Below, one piece after another: positions 36,512 to 44,958 of a stretch of 64,000 bases of DNA (its first letter is position 1; each line of letters starts with the position of its first letter). The stretch spans positions 1 through 64,000 of the forward strand of contig JAFSEZ010000033.1 in the NCBI GenBank assembly GCA_017435505.1. Direction: 5' to 3'. The position numbers and the translations under genes are program-made. Below the pieces are notes generated by a model. It was not told the DNA's origin, ran no database searches, and saw only the letters and a list, made by a program, of their open reading frames with translations. This stretch comes from Akkermansia sp. Lineage in GTDB: Bacteria > Verrucomicrobiota > Verrucomicrobiia > Verrucomicrobiales > Akkermansiaceae.

Positions 36512-36901
36512 ATGCTCTATTATCTTGTAGGCTGCTGTTATTGTCTGTTCTGCGCTCGGCGTATGCAATACAAGCAACGTGGCAAGAACACGATCGGCTG
36601 GGTTATCCTGCAGCTGGCGTGTTTGGTTTTCCTGGTTGCTTGCATGAGTAGCATTTCCGAGCAAGCTACCACAAGCGCACTCTTAATTACCCTGGTAGCC
36701 TGCCCGGTTGTGGCCACGCTCCCGGCATTGCTGTACAGTGCCAAACACCCTTATATTTGGGTATTTGGCAGCACTGTATTCAATTTGACCATTGCCTCAT
36801 TTTTCTATTACCTGACACGCGTTTGGTTGACAATTTGTGAAACGCCCTACGGGCATTCTGTTCCTTGGTGGGTGGAAATTTGGCTTCCGTCTGCATACTG
36901 A
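36512..36901 (+). CDS. Small multi-span membrane protein, unknown
   Basis: 129 aa with four hydrophobic segments (about 1-15, 27-43, 48-68 and 75-100) and a short C-terminal part. A CCYCLFCARRMQ stretch near the N-terminus has three closely spaced cysteines in a membrane segment. I do not recognise the family. The ATG at 36512 is preferred to the longer frame from 36305, which overlaps the divergent lipoprotein gene. Confidence 0.6.
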   Translation: MLYYLVGCCYCLFCARRMQYKQRGKNTIGWVILQLACLVFLVACMSSISEQATTSALLITLVACPVVATLPALLYSAKHPYIWVFGSTVFNLTIASFFYYLTRVWLTICETPYGHSVPWWVEIWLPSAY

Positions 36902-36906
36902 TACAC

Positions 36907-36946
36907 GAAACGCCGACTCGTTCTCACGAGCCGGCGTTTCTGTTTT
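36907..36946. terminator. Terminator between the 36512 gene and galM
   Basis: GAAACGCCG-A-CTCG pairs with CGAG-C-CGGCGTTTC (one mismatch), followed by TGTTTTG. It stands between two converging genes. Confidence 0.7.
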
Positions 36947-36965
36947 GATAAAACGGGGACGAGTG

Positions 36966-37910
36966 TTACGAAAGTTCCCAACGAATGACACGGCGATATA
37001 CTTCACCGGGCTTCAATTCAATAACCGGGAAATGCGGGTGGTGCGGGGAATCCGGATAATTTTGAGCTTCCAGCGCTACTCCACCTCGCTTGAGCGGCAG
37101 GTAATCCCCCGTATATACCTGTAAGCCCGGAGCATCCGTGTATACGCACAGCGTACGCACCCCATTGGTGAGCACCGCTGCCTTTTTCTCACCGGGATAT
37201 GCAGGTAATACATAATTATCATCATACCCCGCGGCAATCGCATCAGGAGCGTTGCGGGCACCCAGTTGAGCCGGCTCATTAAGGTCATATAATGTACCGG
37301 CCACAGGAGCAATCATCCCCGTAGGTATATTGGCTACCATCGGGGTATAAGCAGAAGCATTCACCTGTAGCAAATGGTTATCCATTGTACCCGTTCCATT
37401 CAAATTCCAATACGCATGATTGGTCAGGTTGAGCAGCGTAGGGGCGGATGTTGTTGCCTCCATTTGCAAGCTGAGCGTGTTGCCCTCCAGCGTGTAGATT
37501 GCGAGTAATTTCACCTCTCCGGGGTATCCTTCATCACCATCGGGAGACACGTGAGAAAGCACGACACGGGAATCGGTGGCGTTCTCTACCGTCCACAGCA
37601 CATCGCTATACCCCACATTGCCACCATGCAGGTGATTCGGCCCGTTATTAACGGCAAGCTTGTACTCCCTGCCACCCAGTTCAAAACAGCCACCGGCTAT
37701 ACGATTGGCCACGCGCCCGCATATTGCGCCGCAATAGCAGGTATCTCCCCTCAATTCATCTTCGTTTTTGGGGCCGTAGAGACAATCCACACCGTCTTTT
37801 ACCACAGACAGCAAGCGAGCACCGTAATTAGTGAGCGTGACTGTAAGCTCAGACGAAACAAGGGAGAGGGTTGTTACACCCTCCCCCCGATTTTGAGTTC
37901 CATTCTGCAT
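36966..37910 (-). CDS. galM: Aldose 1-epimerase (galactose mutarotase)
   Basis: Equilibrates alpha and beta anomers of galactose/glucose before the Leloir pathway. 314 aa beta-sandwich with ICGRVANRI, NNGPNHLHGG (first catalytic His), LTNHAYWNL (second His) and LEAQNYPDSPHHP (catalytic Glu). No signal peptide with the ATG at 37910. It starts 22 bp after the glycine-zipper gene and so may share its transcript. It fits the galactose released by the GH110 enzyme at 9875. Confidence 0.93.
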   Translation of the reverse strand: MQNGTQNRGEGVTTLSLVSSELTVTLTNYGARLLSVVKDGVDCLYGPKNEDELRGDTCYCGAICGRVANRIAGGCFELGGREYKLAVNNGPNHLHGGNVGYSDVLWTVENATDSRVVLSHVSPDGDEGYPGEVKLLAIYTLEGNTLSLQMEATTSAPTLLNLTNHAYWNLNGTGTMDNHLLQVNASAYTPMVANIPTGMIAPVAGTLYDLNEPAQLGARNAPDAIAAGYDDNYVLPAYPGEKKAAVLTNGVRTLCVYTDAPGLQVYTGDYLPLKRGGVALEAQNYPDSPHHPHFPVIELKPGEVYRRVIRWELS

Positions 37911-37932
37911 AACAGATTGGATTGGTAAGAAA

Positions 37933-38415
37933 TTACATGCCGTCGGGAATGAACTTGCTGCCGGCACCACCATACTGAAGCGTACCATGGGCGCCCACGG
38001 GAATAAGACCGATTTCCTTATAGACAGGCTGAGTCACGCGATACTGAGCTCTGGAACCATCGGCCTGAATGACAAGCTCCTGGGCATCGGACTGGTTGGC
38101 ATACTTGGCAACGCCGCGACCGGCCATTGCGCCCAACACACCAAAGCCCACGGTTGATACGATGCGCCCTGAACCGCCACCCAGCAAGGAACCGGCACCT
38201 GCACCAACGGCAGCACCAATACCCGTGCCAAGATTCTTATCGGTGGAGGATGCATCAGCACGTACGGTGCGGGCAGACACCACCGTACCGGAAATCACCT
38301 GTGCCACAGAACCAATTTCATTGGAATTCACTTGGCTCAAGGACCCCAGATTAGCGCAGGAGGGAACCAGCACAAGGCTCAAGGCCAACAACGATGTGAT
38401 AATGGACTTTTTCAT
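37933..38415 (-). CDS. Glycine-zipper outer-membrane lipoprotein (SlyB/Pcp-like)
   Basis: 160 aa. A lipoprotein signal ending LVPSC is followed by a Gly/Ala-rich zipper (GTGIGAAVGAGAGSLLGGG and VGFGVLGAMAGRGVAKYA, about 62-105) and a small beta domain at the C-terminus. SlyB/Pcp-type proteins stabilise the outer membrane; assignment to the wider glycine-zipper group is safe, the exact role is not. Confidence 0.82.
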   Translation of the reverse strand: MKKSIITSLLALSLVLVPSCANLGSLSQVNSNEIGSVAQVISGTVVSARTVRADASSTDKNLGTGIGAAVGAGAGSLLGGGSGRIVSTVGFGVLGAMAGRGVAKYANQSDAQELVIQADGSRAQYRVTQPVYKEIGLIPVGAHGTLQYGGAGSKFIPDGM

Positions 38416-38461
38416 TATTTTTTTCTATGTGTTTATGGTTTATCGAAGTGGGGGAGTTTTC

Positions 38462-38502
38462 GTGTTGATGCGACCTGCCCTCACTCATACAGGCGCATCA
38501 AA
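38462..38502. other. Stem-loop between two lipoprotein genes
   Basis: TTGATGCG-A-CCTG pairs with CAGG-CGCATCAA (12 bp with one bulge, loop of about 12). No T run follows in the direction of the upstream gene, so it may be a 3'-end stabiliser or an inefficient terminator. Confidence 0.5.
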
Positions 38503-38510
38503 ATGTAAAT

Positions 38511-38957
38511 TTATTTTAACTTTTCCCAAGAAACAACTTTATTGTTCTCAAAGAGCACCGTAGCAGCAGTCCTTGGGATGTAAACTGTACCGGTTCCATA
38601 AAAAGCCGGCTCATACCACCCATACGGGCCCCAGTACATAGGGCCAACGGTCGGGGTTGACATGACCGGTTCCTGATAGGTGTACACCCACCGGGTAATG
38701 TGTTTTCCGTTTTTCTGCCCCTCGTACGGCGCATTATTGGGGAGCCCCCAAGCCAGGAATACGGCATCTTGTGACATACCCTCACTGATTCGCCCTTGCT
38801 GCACCATCACCTGCTGCTCTTGAGGCAGAGAACGGAACATCACGGGATTTTCAGCAATACGAGTGGCGGGAGTGGCTGACTGGCAGGAGGCAAGGGAGAG
38901 AACAAGCGCGACTGCGGCAATGAGCCCATATACCTTTCTTTCAGACAAAACTCTCAT
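38511..38957 (-). CDS. BamE/SmpA-like lipoprotein
   Basis: 148 aa. A lipoprotein signal ending LSLASC is followed by a domain with QGRISEGMSQDAVFLAWGLP, the helix-strand pattern of the SmpA/OmlA (BamE) fold; a Tyr/Gly/Pro-rich insert (MYWGPYGWYEPAFY) and a final VLFENNKVVSWEKL strand follow. It may be an outer-membrane biogenesis accessory factor, but many BamE-like lipoproteins have other roles. Confidence 0.7.
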   Translation of the reverse strand: MRVLSERKVYGLIAAVALVLSLASCQSATPATRIAENPVMFRSLPQEQQVMVQQGRISEGMSQDAVFLAWGLPNNAPYEGQKNGKHITRWVYTYQEPVMSTPTVGPMYWGPYGWYEPAFYGTGTVYIPRTAATVLFENNKVVSWEKLK

Positions 38958-38966
38958 TTCTGCATG

Positions 38967-38995
38967 ACAATACCATCTAATTTCTTGCTTGCCAA
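38967..38995 (-). promoter_or_regulatory. Promoter of the BamE-like gene (leaderless type)
   Basis: On the minus strand TTGGCA (38995-38990), 17-bp spacer, TATTGT (38972-38967); 9 bp to the ATG at 38957. Its -35 box is the complement of the -35 box of the divergent promoter. Confidence 0.5.
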
Positions 38996-39016
38996 GAAAA
39001 AAAATAATGATAGAAT
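38989..39016 (+). promoter_or_regulatory. Promoter of the 39030 gene
   Basis: TTGCCA (38989-38994), 16-bp spacer ending TGA, TAGAAT (39011-39016); 13 bp to the ATG. Confidence 0.6.
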
Positions 39017-39029
39017 GAATGGCACAGAC

Positions 39030-39794
39030 ATGAAAGCATTTTCCACCATTTTTGCCATGTTGGCTGCACCGGCAATGCTGAGCGTTGCCGTATGTGCTGA
39101 AAGTCCCGGGGCTCTTGAAGGCTATTTCCCCACAGACGGAACACTGAAGCAGGGTACAGCAGTGCGACCTGTTTTCACCAAGGAGTTTGCTGAGCTGCAG
39201 CGTTCTTTTGCAAGCAAGGTTGCAGCTCTTTCTGAAGAAAAACGCAAAGCGTTTTTAGAAGGTATAGCTCCTGACTCTGTACCGGATTACGACTCAGAAG
39301 TGTGGCCGGATAAAGCAGAGTATGACAAGTTTGTAGCTGAATGGAAGAAATCAGATATTCAGCCCATTGCGGTTGTAGCAGTGGGGCTTCACTCCTCCGG
39401 CCAGAACATGTGGAAGGTGCTTTCCTCCACGATTGACCCCAAAACACGCCGTCAAGGGCCTCTGACTATCGGTGCTCTGAAATATGATGCAGGCAAGAAT
39501 GCATGGATTTCCAACAATGGTGAGCTCACAGCCAAATCCTACACCGCCACAGATGCCAACATCTACGGGGCTCAGACCGGCACGGAGTGGAATCTTTCCA
39601 AGGAAGATGCCCTTGCTCGCACTCGTGAGACAGTGCGCGTAACTAAGACAACGGATGGCAAGTTTGTCTATCTTTCCTACTCATTTGCGGAGCAGTCCCT
39701 CATCACCGGTGCCAGCATTGCACAAGGAGCTTATATGCTTCGTTTCCCCATCGTGACACCTGCCGCAAACATGGGTACTCCCGGGCGCAAGTGA
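39030..39794 (+). CDS. Exported protein of unknown function
   Basis: 254 aa with a signal peptide (about 1-21, ending VCAES). The mature part has no motif I recognise; it is a soluble alpha/beta sequence with the segments EGYFPTDGTLKQGTAVRP, VVAVGLHSSGQNMW and SYSFAEQSLITGASIAQG. The ATG at 39030 fits the promoter and the signal peptide; two earlier in-frame ATGs overlap the promoter. It is a single-gene unit with its own terminator. Confidence 0.75.
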   Translation: MKAFSTIFAMLAAPAMLSVAVCAESPGALEGYFPTDGTLKQGTAVRPVFTKEFAELQRSFASKVAALSEEKRKAFLEGIAPDSVPDYDSEVWPDKAEYDKFVAEWKKSDIQPIAVVAVGLHSSGQNMWKVLSSTIDPKTRRQGPLTIGALKYDAGKNAWISNNGELTAKSYTATDANIYGAQTGTEWNLSKEDALARTRETVRVTKTTDGKFVYLSYSFAEQSLITGASIAQGAYMLRFPIVTPAANMGTPGRK

Positions 39795-39846
39795 TAATAC
39801 AGCATGAGTCGATAAAGCAAGACTCATCCTAAACCCAATCTTTACC

Positions 39847-39890
39847 GAAGCGGGAGTTCGACCCTATTTACGAGCTCCCGCTTCTCTCTT
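39847..39890 (+). terminator. Terminator after the 39030 gene
   Basis: GAAGCGGGAG/CTCCCGCTTC (10 bp) with an 18-base loop, then TCTCTT. It ends just before the rsmD start codon at 39894. Confidence 0.6.
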
Positions 39891-39893
39891 ACC

Positions 39894-40457
39894 ATGAGAA
39901 TCATAGCAGGCAAAGCCAAAGGATACGTCATCAAGGTTCCCCAAGGAGAAGTGCGCCCCACACAGGATCGCGTGCGCGAGGCTTTGTTCAACATCTTGGG
40001 CAGTTTGGTCGAAAATGCCAGCATACTGGATTTATACTGCGGTTCCGGTTCCGTTGGGCTGGAGGCTCTGAGCCGAGGTGCAAATCGGGTTCGCATGGTA
40101 GATGCCTCCCGCGCGTCCTGTGCTATGGCGCGCCAGAATCTGGAGCGAAGCAAGCTGGAGGGCGGCAGCGTTGTGCAAAGTGATTGTCTGCAATTTGTGC
40201 GCCGAGATGCGGGCAAGTACGATATTATTTTTGCAGACCCTCCCTATTGCAAAGCGGTAGGCGATCGTGATATGATAGCGGAGCTGATGACAGACCGCCT
40301 ACACGAACTCATGGCACCAGGCGCTTATTTTATTGCCGAAGCTCAGTTGGGCTACGGCGTGGGAGATGCCCGCACGCGCTCATTTCCCGGCTGGAAGCTG
40401 GTGGATGAACGCAGCTACGGCGGGAACACCATTCTTTTCTACCAAGCAGACGTATGA
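39894..40457 (+). CDS. rsmD: 16S rRNA (guanine-966 N2)-methyltransferase RsmD
   Basis: 187 aa Rossmann-fold methyltransferase. MRIIAGKAKG opening, RPTQDRVREALFNIL, SAM loop LDLYCGSGSVGLEALSRGA and the catalytic FADPPY motif identify it. It modifies G966 of 16S rRNA in the small subunit. It overlaps the Kdo transferase by ATGA. Confidence 0.93.
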   Translation: MRIIAGKAKGYVIKVPQGEVRPTQDRVREALFNILGSLVENASILDLYCGSGSVGLEALSRGANRVRMVDASRASCAMARQNLERSKLEGGSVVQSDCLQFVRRDAGKYDIIFADPPYCKAVGDRDMIAELMTDRLHELMAPGAYFIAEAQLGYGVGDARTRSFPGWKLVDERSYGGNTILFYQADV

Positions 40458-41734
40458 AACGCTTCTTCTTTCTTCTCATCTACAACCTTTTATTTCCGGT
40501 CTTTCTCCTGCTTTCTCTCCCCGGTTATCTGATTAAGATGAAACGGCGCGGTGGATTCGGAACCGGGCTTTCTGAGCGTTTTGGCATCTATCGACGCCCC
40601 GCTGCAGAGGAACCCAAAGGAGGACTCTACGTGCATGCCGTCAGCGTAGGGGAAGTCTTTATCGCCCTCAAATTCATCCGCGAATGGGTAAAGACCCACT
40701 CCGAGCCGGTAGTCTTATCAACCTCTACCGCCACAGGGCACCAAGTAGTAAGAGACGCAGCAATCCCCGGTGTGCGTGCGCTGTACTCTCCTCTCGATGT
40801 ACCGGGACTTTCCGGGCGCTGCTTATCGCGTTTCCAACCCAAGGCTGTCGTTTTAATTGAAGCGGAGCTGTGGCCTAATTTCGCAGAAGTCTGCCACCGC
40901 CGCGGCATCCCTATGGTGATGCTCAATGCTCGCTTATCACCTCGTAGCGAGGGGCGCTATAAAAAGGTGCGTGGCATTACCTCCTTATTGTTCTCACGCC
41001 TCAACGCATTGGGCGCTCAAAATGACAACGACAAAGGGCGTTTTGCCGGCATTGGCGTGGTAGAAGATATCATCCGCGTAACCGGCAGCATCAAGTTCGA
41101 TGTCATGGGAGATACCCCCGCAGCCAAACGCACCGATTTCCAAGAGATATTGGCAAGGGTTGCAAAAGGGCGTCCCATCGTACTGGCTGCATCCACCCAT
41201 GCGGGAGAAGAAGCTCTTATTGCCACAGCTACACGAGAAGCAGGCGCATTCCCCCTCATCGTTCCCCGCCATGCAGAGCGTAGAGCAGATGTTGTGAAAG
41301 ATTTACAGGCCGCCGGATTCACACCTATTCTGCGTACCGCCGGAGATTTGCCTGCCGATCTACCCGACAATGCCTGCTACATAGCAGACACAACCGGTGA
41401 ATTACGAGATTGGACCGCGCTGGCAGATGTGGCTATCATCGGCAAGAGCTTCTTAGCCAAGGGTGGGCAGAACCCCGTGGAAGCCATTGCGGCGCACGTA
41501 CCGGTCATCACCGGTCCGGATATGACCAACTTTGCCGATTTGGTAGCGCTCTTGGAAGCGACCCACGGCATCTGGCGCTGCGAGAGCAATCAACTGGCAG
41601 AAACGCTGCGTAGCGTACTGCAAAATGAAGCAGAACGAATCGCTCGCACCGAAAGGGCCTATGCTGCGCTGCATATTCACTCCGGAGCCACACGCCGTAG
41701 CGTGGAACTGGTTGAGGAGTTTTTCGGCTCGTAA
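40454..41734 (+). CDS. kdtA: 3-deoxy-D-manno-octulosonic acid transferase
   Basis: Adds Kdo to lipid A at the inner membrane. 426 aa GT30 enzyme: an N-terminal membrane segment (about 1-20), then LYVHAVSVGEVFIAL with the family glutamate, VLSTSTATGHQV, VLIEAELWPNF, and the C-terminal GKSFLAKGGQNPVEAIA and TGPDMTNFADL motifs. Its presence with lpxD shows a Kdo-type LPS. Whether one or two Kdo residues are added cannot be told. Confidence 0.94.
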   Translation: MKRFFFLLIYNLLFPVFLLLSLPGYLIKMKRRGGFGTGLSERFGIYRRPAAEEPKGGLYVHAVSVGEVFIALKFIREWVKTHSEPVVLSTSTATGHQVVRDAAIPGVRALYSPLDVPGLSGRCLSRFQPKAVVLIEAELWPNFAEVCHRRGIPMVMLNARLSPRSEGRYKKVRGITSLLFSRLNALGAQNDNDKGRFAGIGVVEDIIRVTGSIKFDVMGDTPAAKRTDFQEILARVAKGRPIVLAASTHAGEEALIATATREAGAFPLIVPRHAERRADVVKDLQAAGFTPILRTAGDLPADLPDNACYIADTTGELRDWTALADVAIIGKSFLAKGGQNPVEAIAAHVPVITGPDMTNFADLVALLEATHGIWRCESNQLAETLRSVLQNEAERIARTERAYAALHIHSGATRRSVELVEEFFGS

Positions 41735-41738
41735 AATC

Positions 41739-42617
41739 TCAGATATGCCAAATACCGCCATTGGCAAGAGCCGCAGATAATGATTTGTAAATCATAGTGG
41801 CCGTGTACCCGGCCTCCCGCAATGAGGCCAGGGAGCGCGCACCGTCTCGCTTGGCCAAACGCTTGCCGGCATTATCGCGCAGCAAGGAATGGTGGTAATA
41901 GCGAGGAATCGGCAAGCCCAATACGCCTTGTAGCGCACGGTGTATGTGAGTTGCTTCAAATAAATCTTCTCCACGAGACACCAAAGTCACCCCCTGCTCT
42001 GCATCATCAATGACAACGGAAAGATGGTAGCTGGTAGGCATATCCTTGCGTGCCAACACCACATCACCATACGCCGTAGGTACACAACGCTGCACACCCC
42101 GCCGCATATCTTCCCAATACGGGCAGCCAATAAGCTCCTGCACTCTCTGCATGTTAATACGCCATGCGTGGGGGATTCCCGCCGCCATCTTTTCAGCTAC
42201 TTGCTCCGGGGGCAGCGTACGACACGTTCCGGGATAAAGATATCCCAATGAAGAATGCGGCGCACGTCCGATTTCGGCCAGTTGTGCCTTAATTTCTCCC
42301 CGCGTGCAAAAGCAGGGATACAGAACGCCCATCTCACGCAAACGTCTCAAAGCATCTTGATATGCAGCATAGCGTGCGCTCTGCACCATCACTTCTCCAT
42401 CAAAACGGAGCCCCAGCCACTCCAAGTCTCGGTGCATCAGCTCCACCCACTCAGGTGAACAGGAGCGTTGGTCTATATCCTCAATGCGCAACAAACATCG
42501 CCCTCCATTTACATCTGCCAGCTGCCGTGCATGCAAAGCTGCCAGCAAATGCCCCACGTGCATCGGCCCGCTGGGGGAAGGCGCGAAGCGTGTGACGATT
42601 TCGTTGGGCAGAGTCAT
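41739..42617 (-). CDS. gluQ: Glutamyl-Q tRNA(Asp) synthetase
   Basis: Attaches glutamate to the queuosine at the wobble base of tRNA-Asp. 292 aa, a truncated GluRS without the anticodon-binding domain. The HIGH box is PSGPMHVGH, the KMSKS-like box is GKRLAKRDGA, and a zinc site is formed by PCFC and GTC. It is last in a four-gene run from 46764, overlapping the upstream stop (TGATG). Its link to those envelope genes looks accidental. Confidence 0.92.
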   Translation of the reverse strand: MTLPNEIVTRFAPSPSGPMHVGHLLAALHARQLADVNGGRCLLRIEDIDQRSCSPEWVELMHRDLEWLGLRFDGEVMVQSARYAAYQDALRRLREMGVLYPCFCTRGEIKAQLAEIGRAPHSSLGYLYPGTCRTLPPEQVAEKMAAGIPHAWRINMQRVQELIGCPYWEDMRRGVQRCVPTAYGDVVLARKDMPTSYHLSVVIDDAEQGVTLVSRGEDLFEATHIHRALQGVLGLPIPRYYHHSLLRDNAGKRLAKRDGARSLASLREAGYTATMIYKSLSAALANGGIWHI

Positions 42618-44491
42618 CAGTATTGGGCCTTAACGATAATATCCGACACTTTGGATGCGCCTTGCCCGGCCAATGTAGATTTGGGATAGAGGCACAGGGC
42701 TCGGTAATAGTTTGCAAGAGCAGAACCGAACTCATGGCGTTTTTCACATTCCTCCGCATCCCGCAGAGCCTGCACAAAATCATGTGCTTTTTGAGCATAG
42801 AGGTTCAGTGCATCCTTATAGCCGGGGTCATCCACGCAGCGAGGCTCTGTGGTGCTGTATTCCACAAGTTTTTCGTAGGCAATGCAGGGTCCCATTACGC
42901 GATCTTGCTCTGCCACGGATTCCAGCTGTTTCAGCATGGCATCTATGGTGCTGATGACGAGGATGACCTCCTTGTATTGAGCTTTCAACTCAGGGTCTAC
43001 CGCCACACATTCAAAACGCTCCTGCTCCTTGAAAATGGTGCGGTATTCCTTGCGTGCAAAAAGCGTGCGGAACTCTGCCAGCACGGAAGAATTGTTGTCA
43101 AAAGCTTCCAAATGTTTGGCACTGGCATCCAAATTGGGATTGAGCGGCCAAATGGTGCCGGCTTCGGTAATACAGCGGTTGAACTCCTCATCGTCACCGG
43201 CCATCAATGCTTTGCGAGCATTGCGAATGCACAAATCACTCTGGCGTTTCTTTCCTGCGCTGTAGCTCAGTAGCATAGAGTCATCAAACTCTACGTCCAG
43301 AGCTTTCATTTTAGCAGCTATTTGATCCACCATGGCGTAGTCACGTGCATTCAACGCCGACAGGGCTCGCTTGCGCAACGTCCAGTACTCTGCCACTCGC
43401 CTGCGCCCTTCTACCGGGAATGTCAACACGCTGATCATATGCTCTCCAATAGCCACTGCCTCAATCAAATGCTGTGTGGCGGCCCCCAATTTATTTTGAG
43501 CCAGCATGGAATGCACCGCTTCCATGTGCTTATCCACACTGGTGCGGGCTTCGTTGGCCAAAGTATCCACCGTGTTGACGGTTGGTGGTAAACCCGTGGT
43601 AGATTTCAGGAATTGATCTGCTTTGGAGTCCTTTTCTATCTTCATCGTGTTGTCGCCATCATGGAAGACATGACGATACACTCGCGAGGCAATGACGGCA
43701 TGATCATAGCGGCGCATGAACAGAAAGTTCACCATGTTGCTCTGGTAGCTCACTTTGGCTGCCAGTTCAGATTGAACATTGGTGGCAGCATTTTTGGCTT
43801 GGTCGGCCTGTCCTTGTGCTATTTTCTTTGTATTATAGGCAACAAGGAATGAATTGTTCGTAGATTTACTCTTGTTCAAATTATTGGTAGTGCGAGCAAG
43901 AGAATCCAGCTCTTTATTAATGCGAGCATTCTCAATTCTTCTTGTACGGTTGGCACGCTGCGCATCCAGAGCGTTGACAATGCAACTTGCCAGCGTACCC
44001 GCATGTTGTCCATCCGTGGGGACTTCAGAAAGGCTATACAATGTCTTGCCTATTTGGATCAAGGCATCACTCCCTATCGACTGCTGGGACTTATAGTGGC
44101 CTCTTACATACTTCAGAATCTTCTCAATTTTTTTACTGTACTGGCGCGTTTCTTCAGAAGTATCAGGGGTACCATGAAGATATGCTTCAAACTTAGCACG
44201 CACGACGGCATTGTTGCCCACATCGAACTTACCGCCGTTATAAGAAATTGTATCGTTGGATGGATCAAGCATGGGGATTTCCATCCCCAGCAGCTTGGGA
44301 TTGGTCGGTTCTGCGTTGGGATTGTTTGCCGGAGCGCCGGATATATCAAGCTGGGGTTGCGCGGGTGCAGCCTGTGCCGGCGCAGCAGTCGGTTGCGGTT
44401 GTGGTGCAGGCGTAGGAGAAACCGGCATCTGAGCCTGCGCGACACACCCAAGACCGGACATCAACATGGTAAGGATACGCATTTTCATCAC
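42617..44491 (-). CDS. Exported TPR-like protein of unknown function
   Basis: 624 aa. Signal peptide (about 1-20), a Pro/Ala/Gln-rich linker (22-50), then an all-helical body. The C-terminal half (about 350-620) has TPR-like helix pairs (for example EFGSALANYYRALCLYPKS at the end), and the middle has a probable coiled coil (200-260). No enzyme motif. It is coupled to the genes on both sides (ATGA with the upstream gene, TGATG with gluQ) and lies below an ABCG-type transporter, so an envelope role alongside the transporter is possible. Confidence 0.75.
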   Translation of the reverse strand: MMKMRILTMLMSGLGCVAQAQMPVSPTPAPQPQPTAAPAQAAPAQPQLDISGAPANNPNAEPTNPKLLGMEIPMLDPSNDTISYNGGKFDVGNNAVVRAKFEAYLHGTPDTSEETRQYSKKIEKILKYVRGHYKSQQSIGSDALIQIGKTLYSLSEVPTDGQHAGTLASCIVNALDAQRANRTRRIENARINKELDSLARTTNNLNKSKSTNNSFLVAYNTKKIAQGQADQAKNAATNVQSELAAKVSYQSNMVNFLFMRRYDHAVIASRVYRHVFHDGDNTMKIEKDSKADQFLKSTTGLPPTVNTVDTLANEARTSVDKHMEAVHSMLAQNKLGAATQHLIEAVAIGEHMISVLTFPVEGRRRVAEYWTLRKRALSALNARDYAMVDQIAAKMKALDVEFDDSMLLSYSAGKKRQSDLCIRNARKALMAGDDEEFNRCITEAGTIWPLNPNLDASAKHLEAFDNNSSVLAEFRTLFARKEYRTIFKEQERFECVAVDPELKAQYKEVILVISTIDAMLKQLESVAEQDRVMGPCIAYEKLVEYSTTEPRCVDDPGYKDALNLYAQKAHDFVQALRDAEECEKRHEFGSALANYYRALCLYPKSTLAGQGASKVSDIIVKAQY

Positions 44492-44934
44492 TTTGTAGAC
44501 TCTGCATTTTTCACGACCAAAATACCCTTCACTTCATTGCCGGAAGAGTCTCGACCGGTGCGGCATTCCACCTCAAACAAGAAGCTATCTTTGCGCGTAA
44601 GATTCACCTTCAGAATGGTATCTTTGCTCACAAGCAAAGGCAAGCGCTCATTACGATTATTCTTCAATGAAACGGCCACGATGCGGCTATTGCCTATTGT
44701 TTCAATATTCTCTACCCGCCCCTCCAACAAATAGCGGTTACCCGGCACCGCCATGCGAGAGCCATCATTGCGGTATTCACGAATGGAAAAATCCTGCGGC
44801 TTGCCGGAACTGCGTTTACCGGATGGAGATGCAAAGAAAAAGCCTACTCCGGCCAGCAATACCACAACACCAATTACCATGGGCAGGAGTATTTTGGTGC
44901 TGCCTTTTGTTTTTCTTGAACGTCTTCTTGCCAT
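44488..44934 (-). CDS. Single-span membrane protein of unknown function
   Basis: 148 aa. A strongly basic start (MARRRSRKTKGSTK) is followed by one membrane span (about 16-36) and a small, probably beta-rich outer domain (RYLLEGRVENIETIGNSRIVAVSLK). It is like a membrane-anchored adaptor. It sits 24 bp after the ABC transporter gene and overlaps the TPR-like gene by ATGA. Confidence 0.7.
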   Translation of the reverse strand: MARRRSRKTKGSTKILLPMVIGVVVLLAGVGFFFASPSGKRSSGKPQDFSIREYRNDGSRMAVPGNRYLLEGRVENIETIGNSRIVAVSLKNNRNERLPLLVSKDTILKVNLTRKDSFLFEVECRTGRDSSGNEVKGILVVKNAESTK

Positions 44935-44958
44935 AATTCTACAAATAAACTTTCTTCA

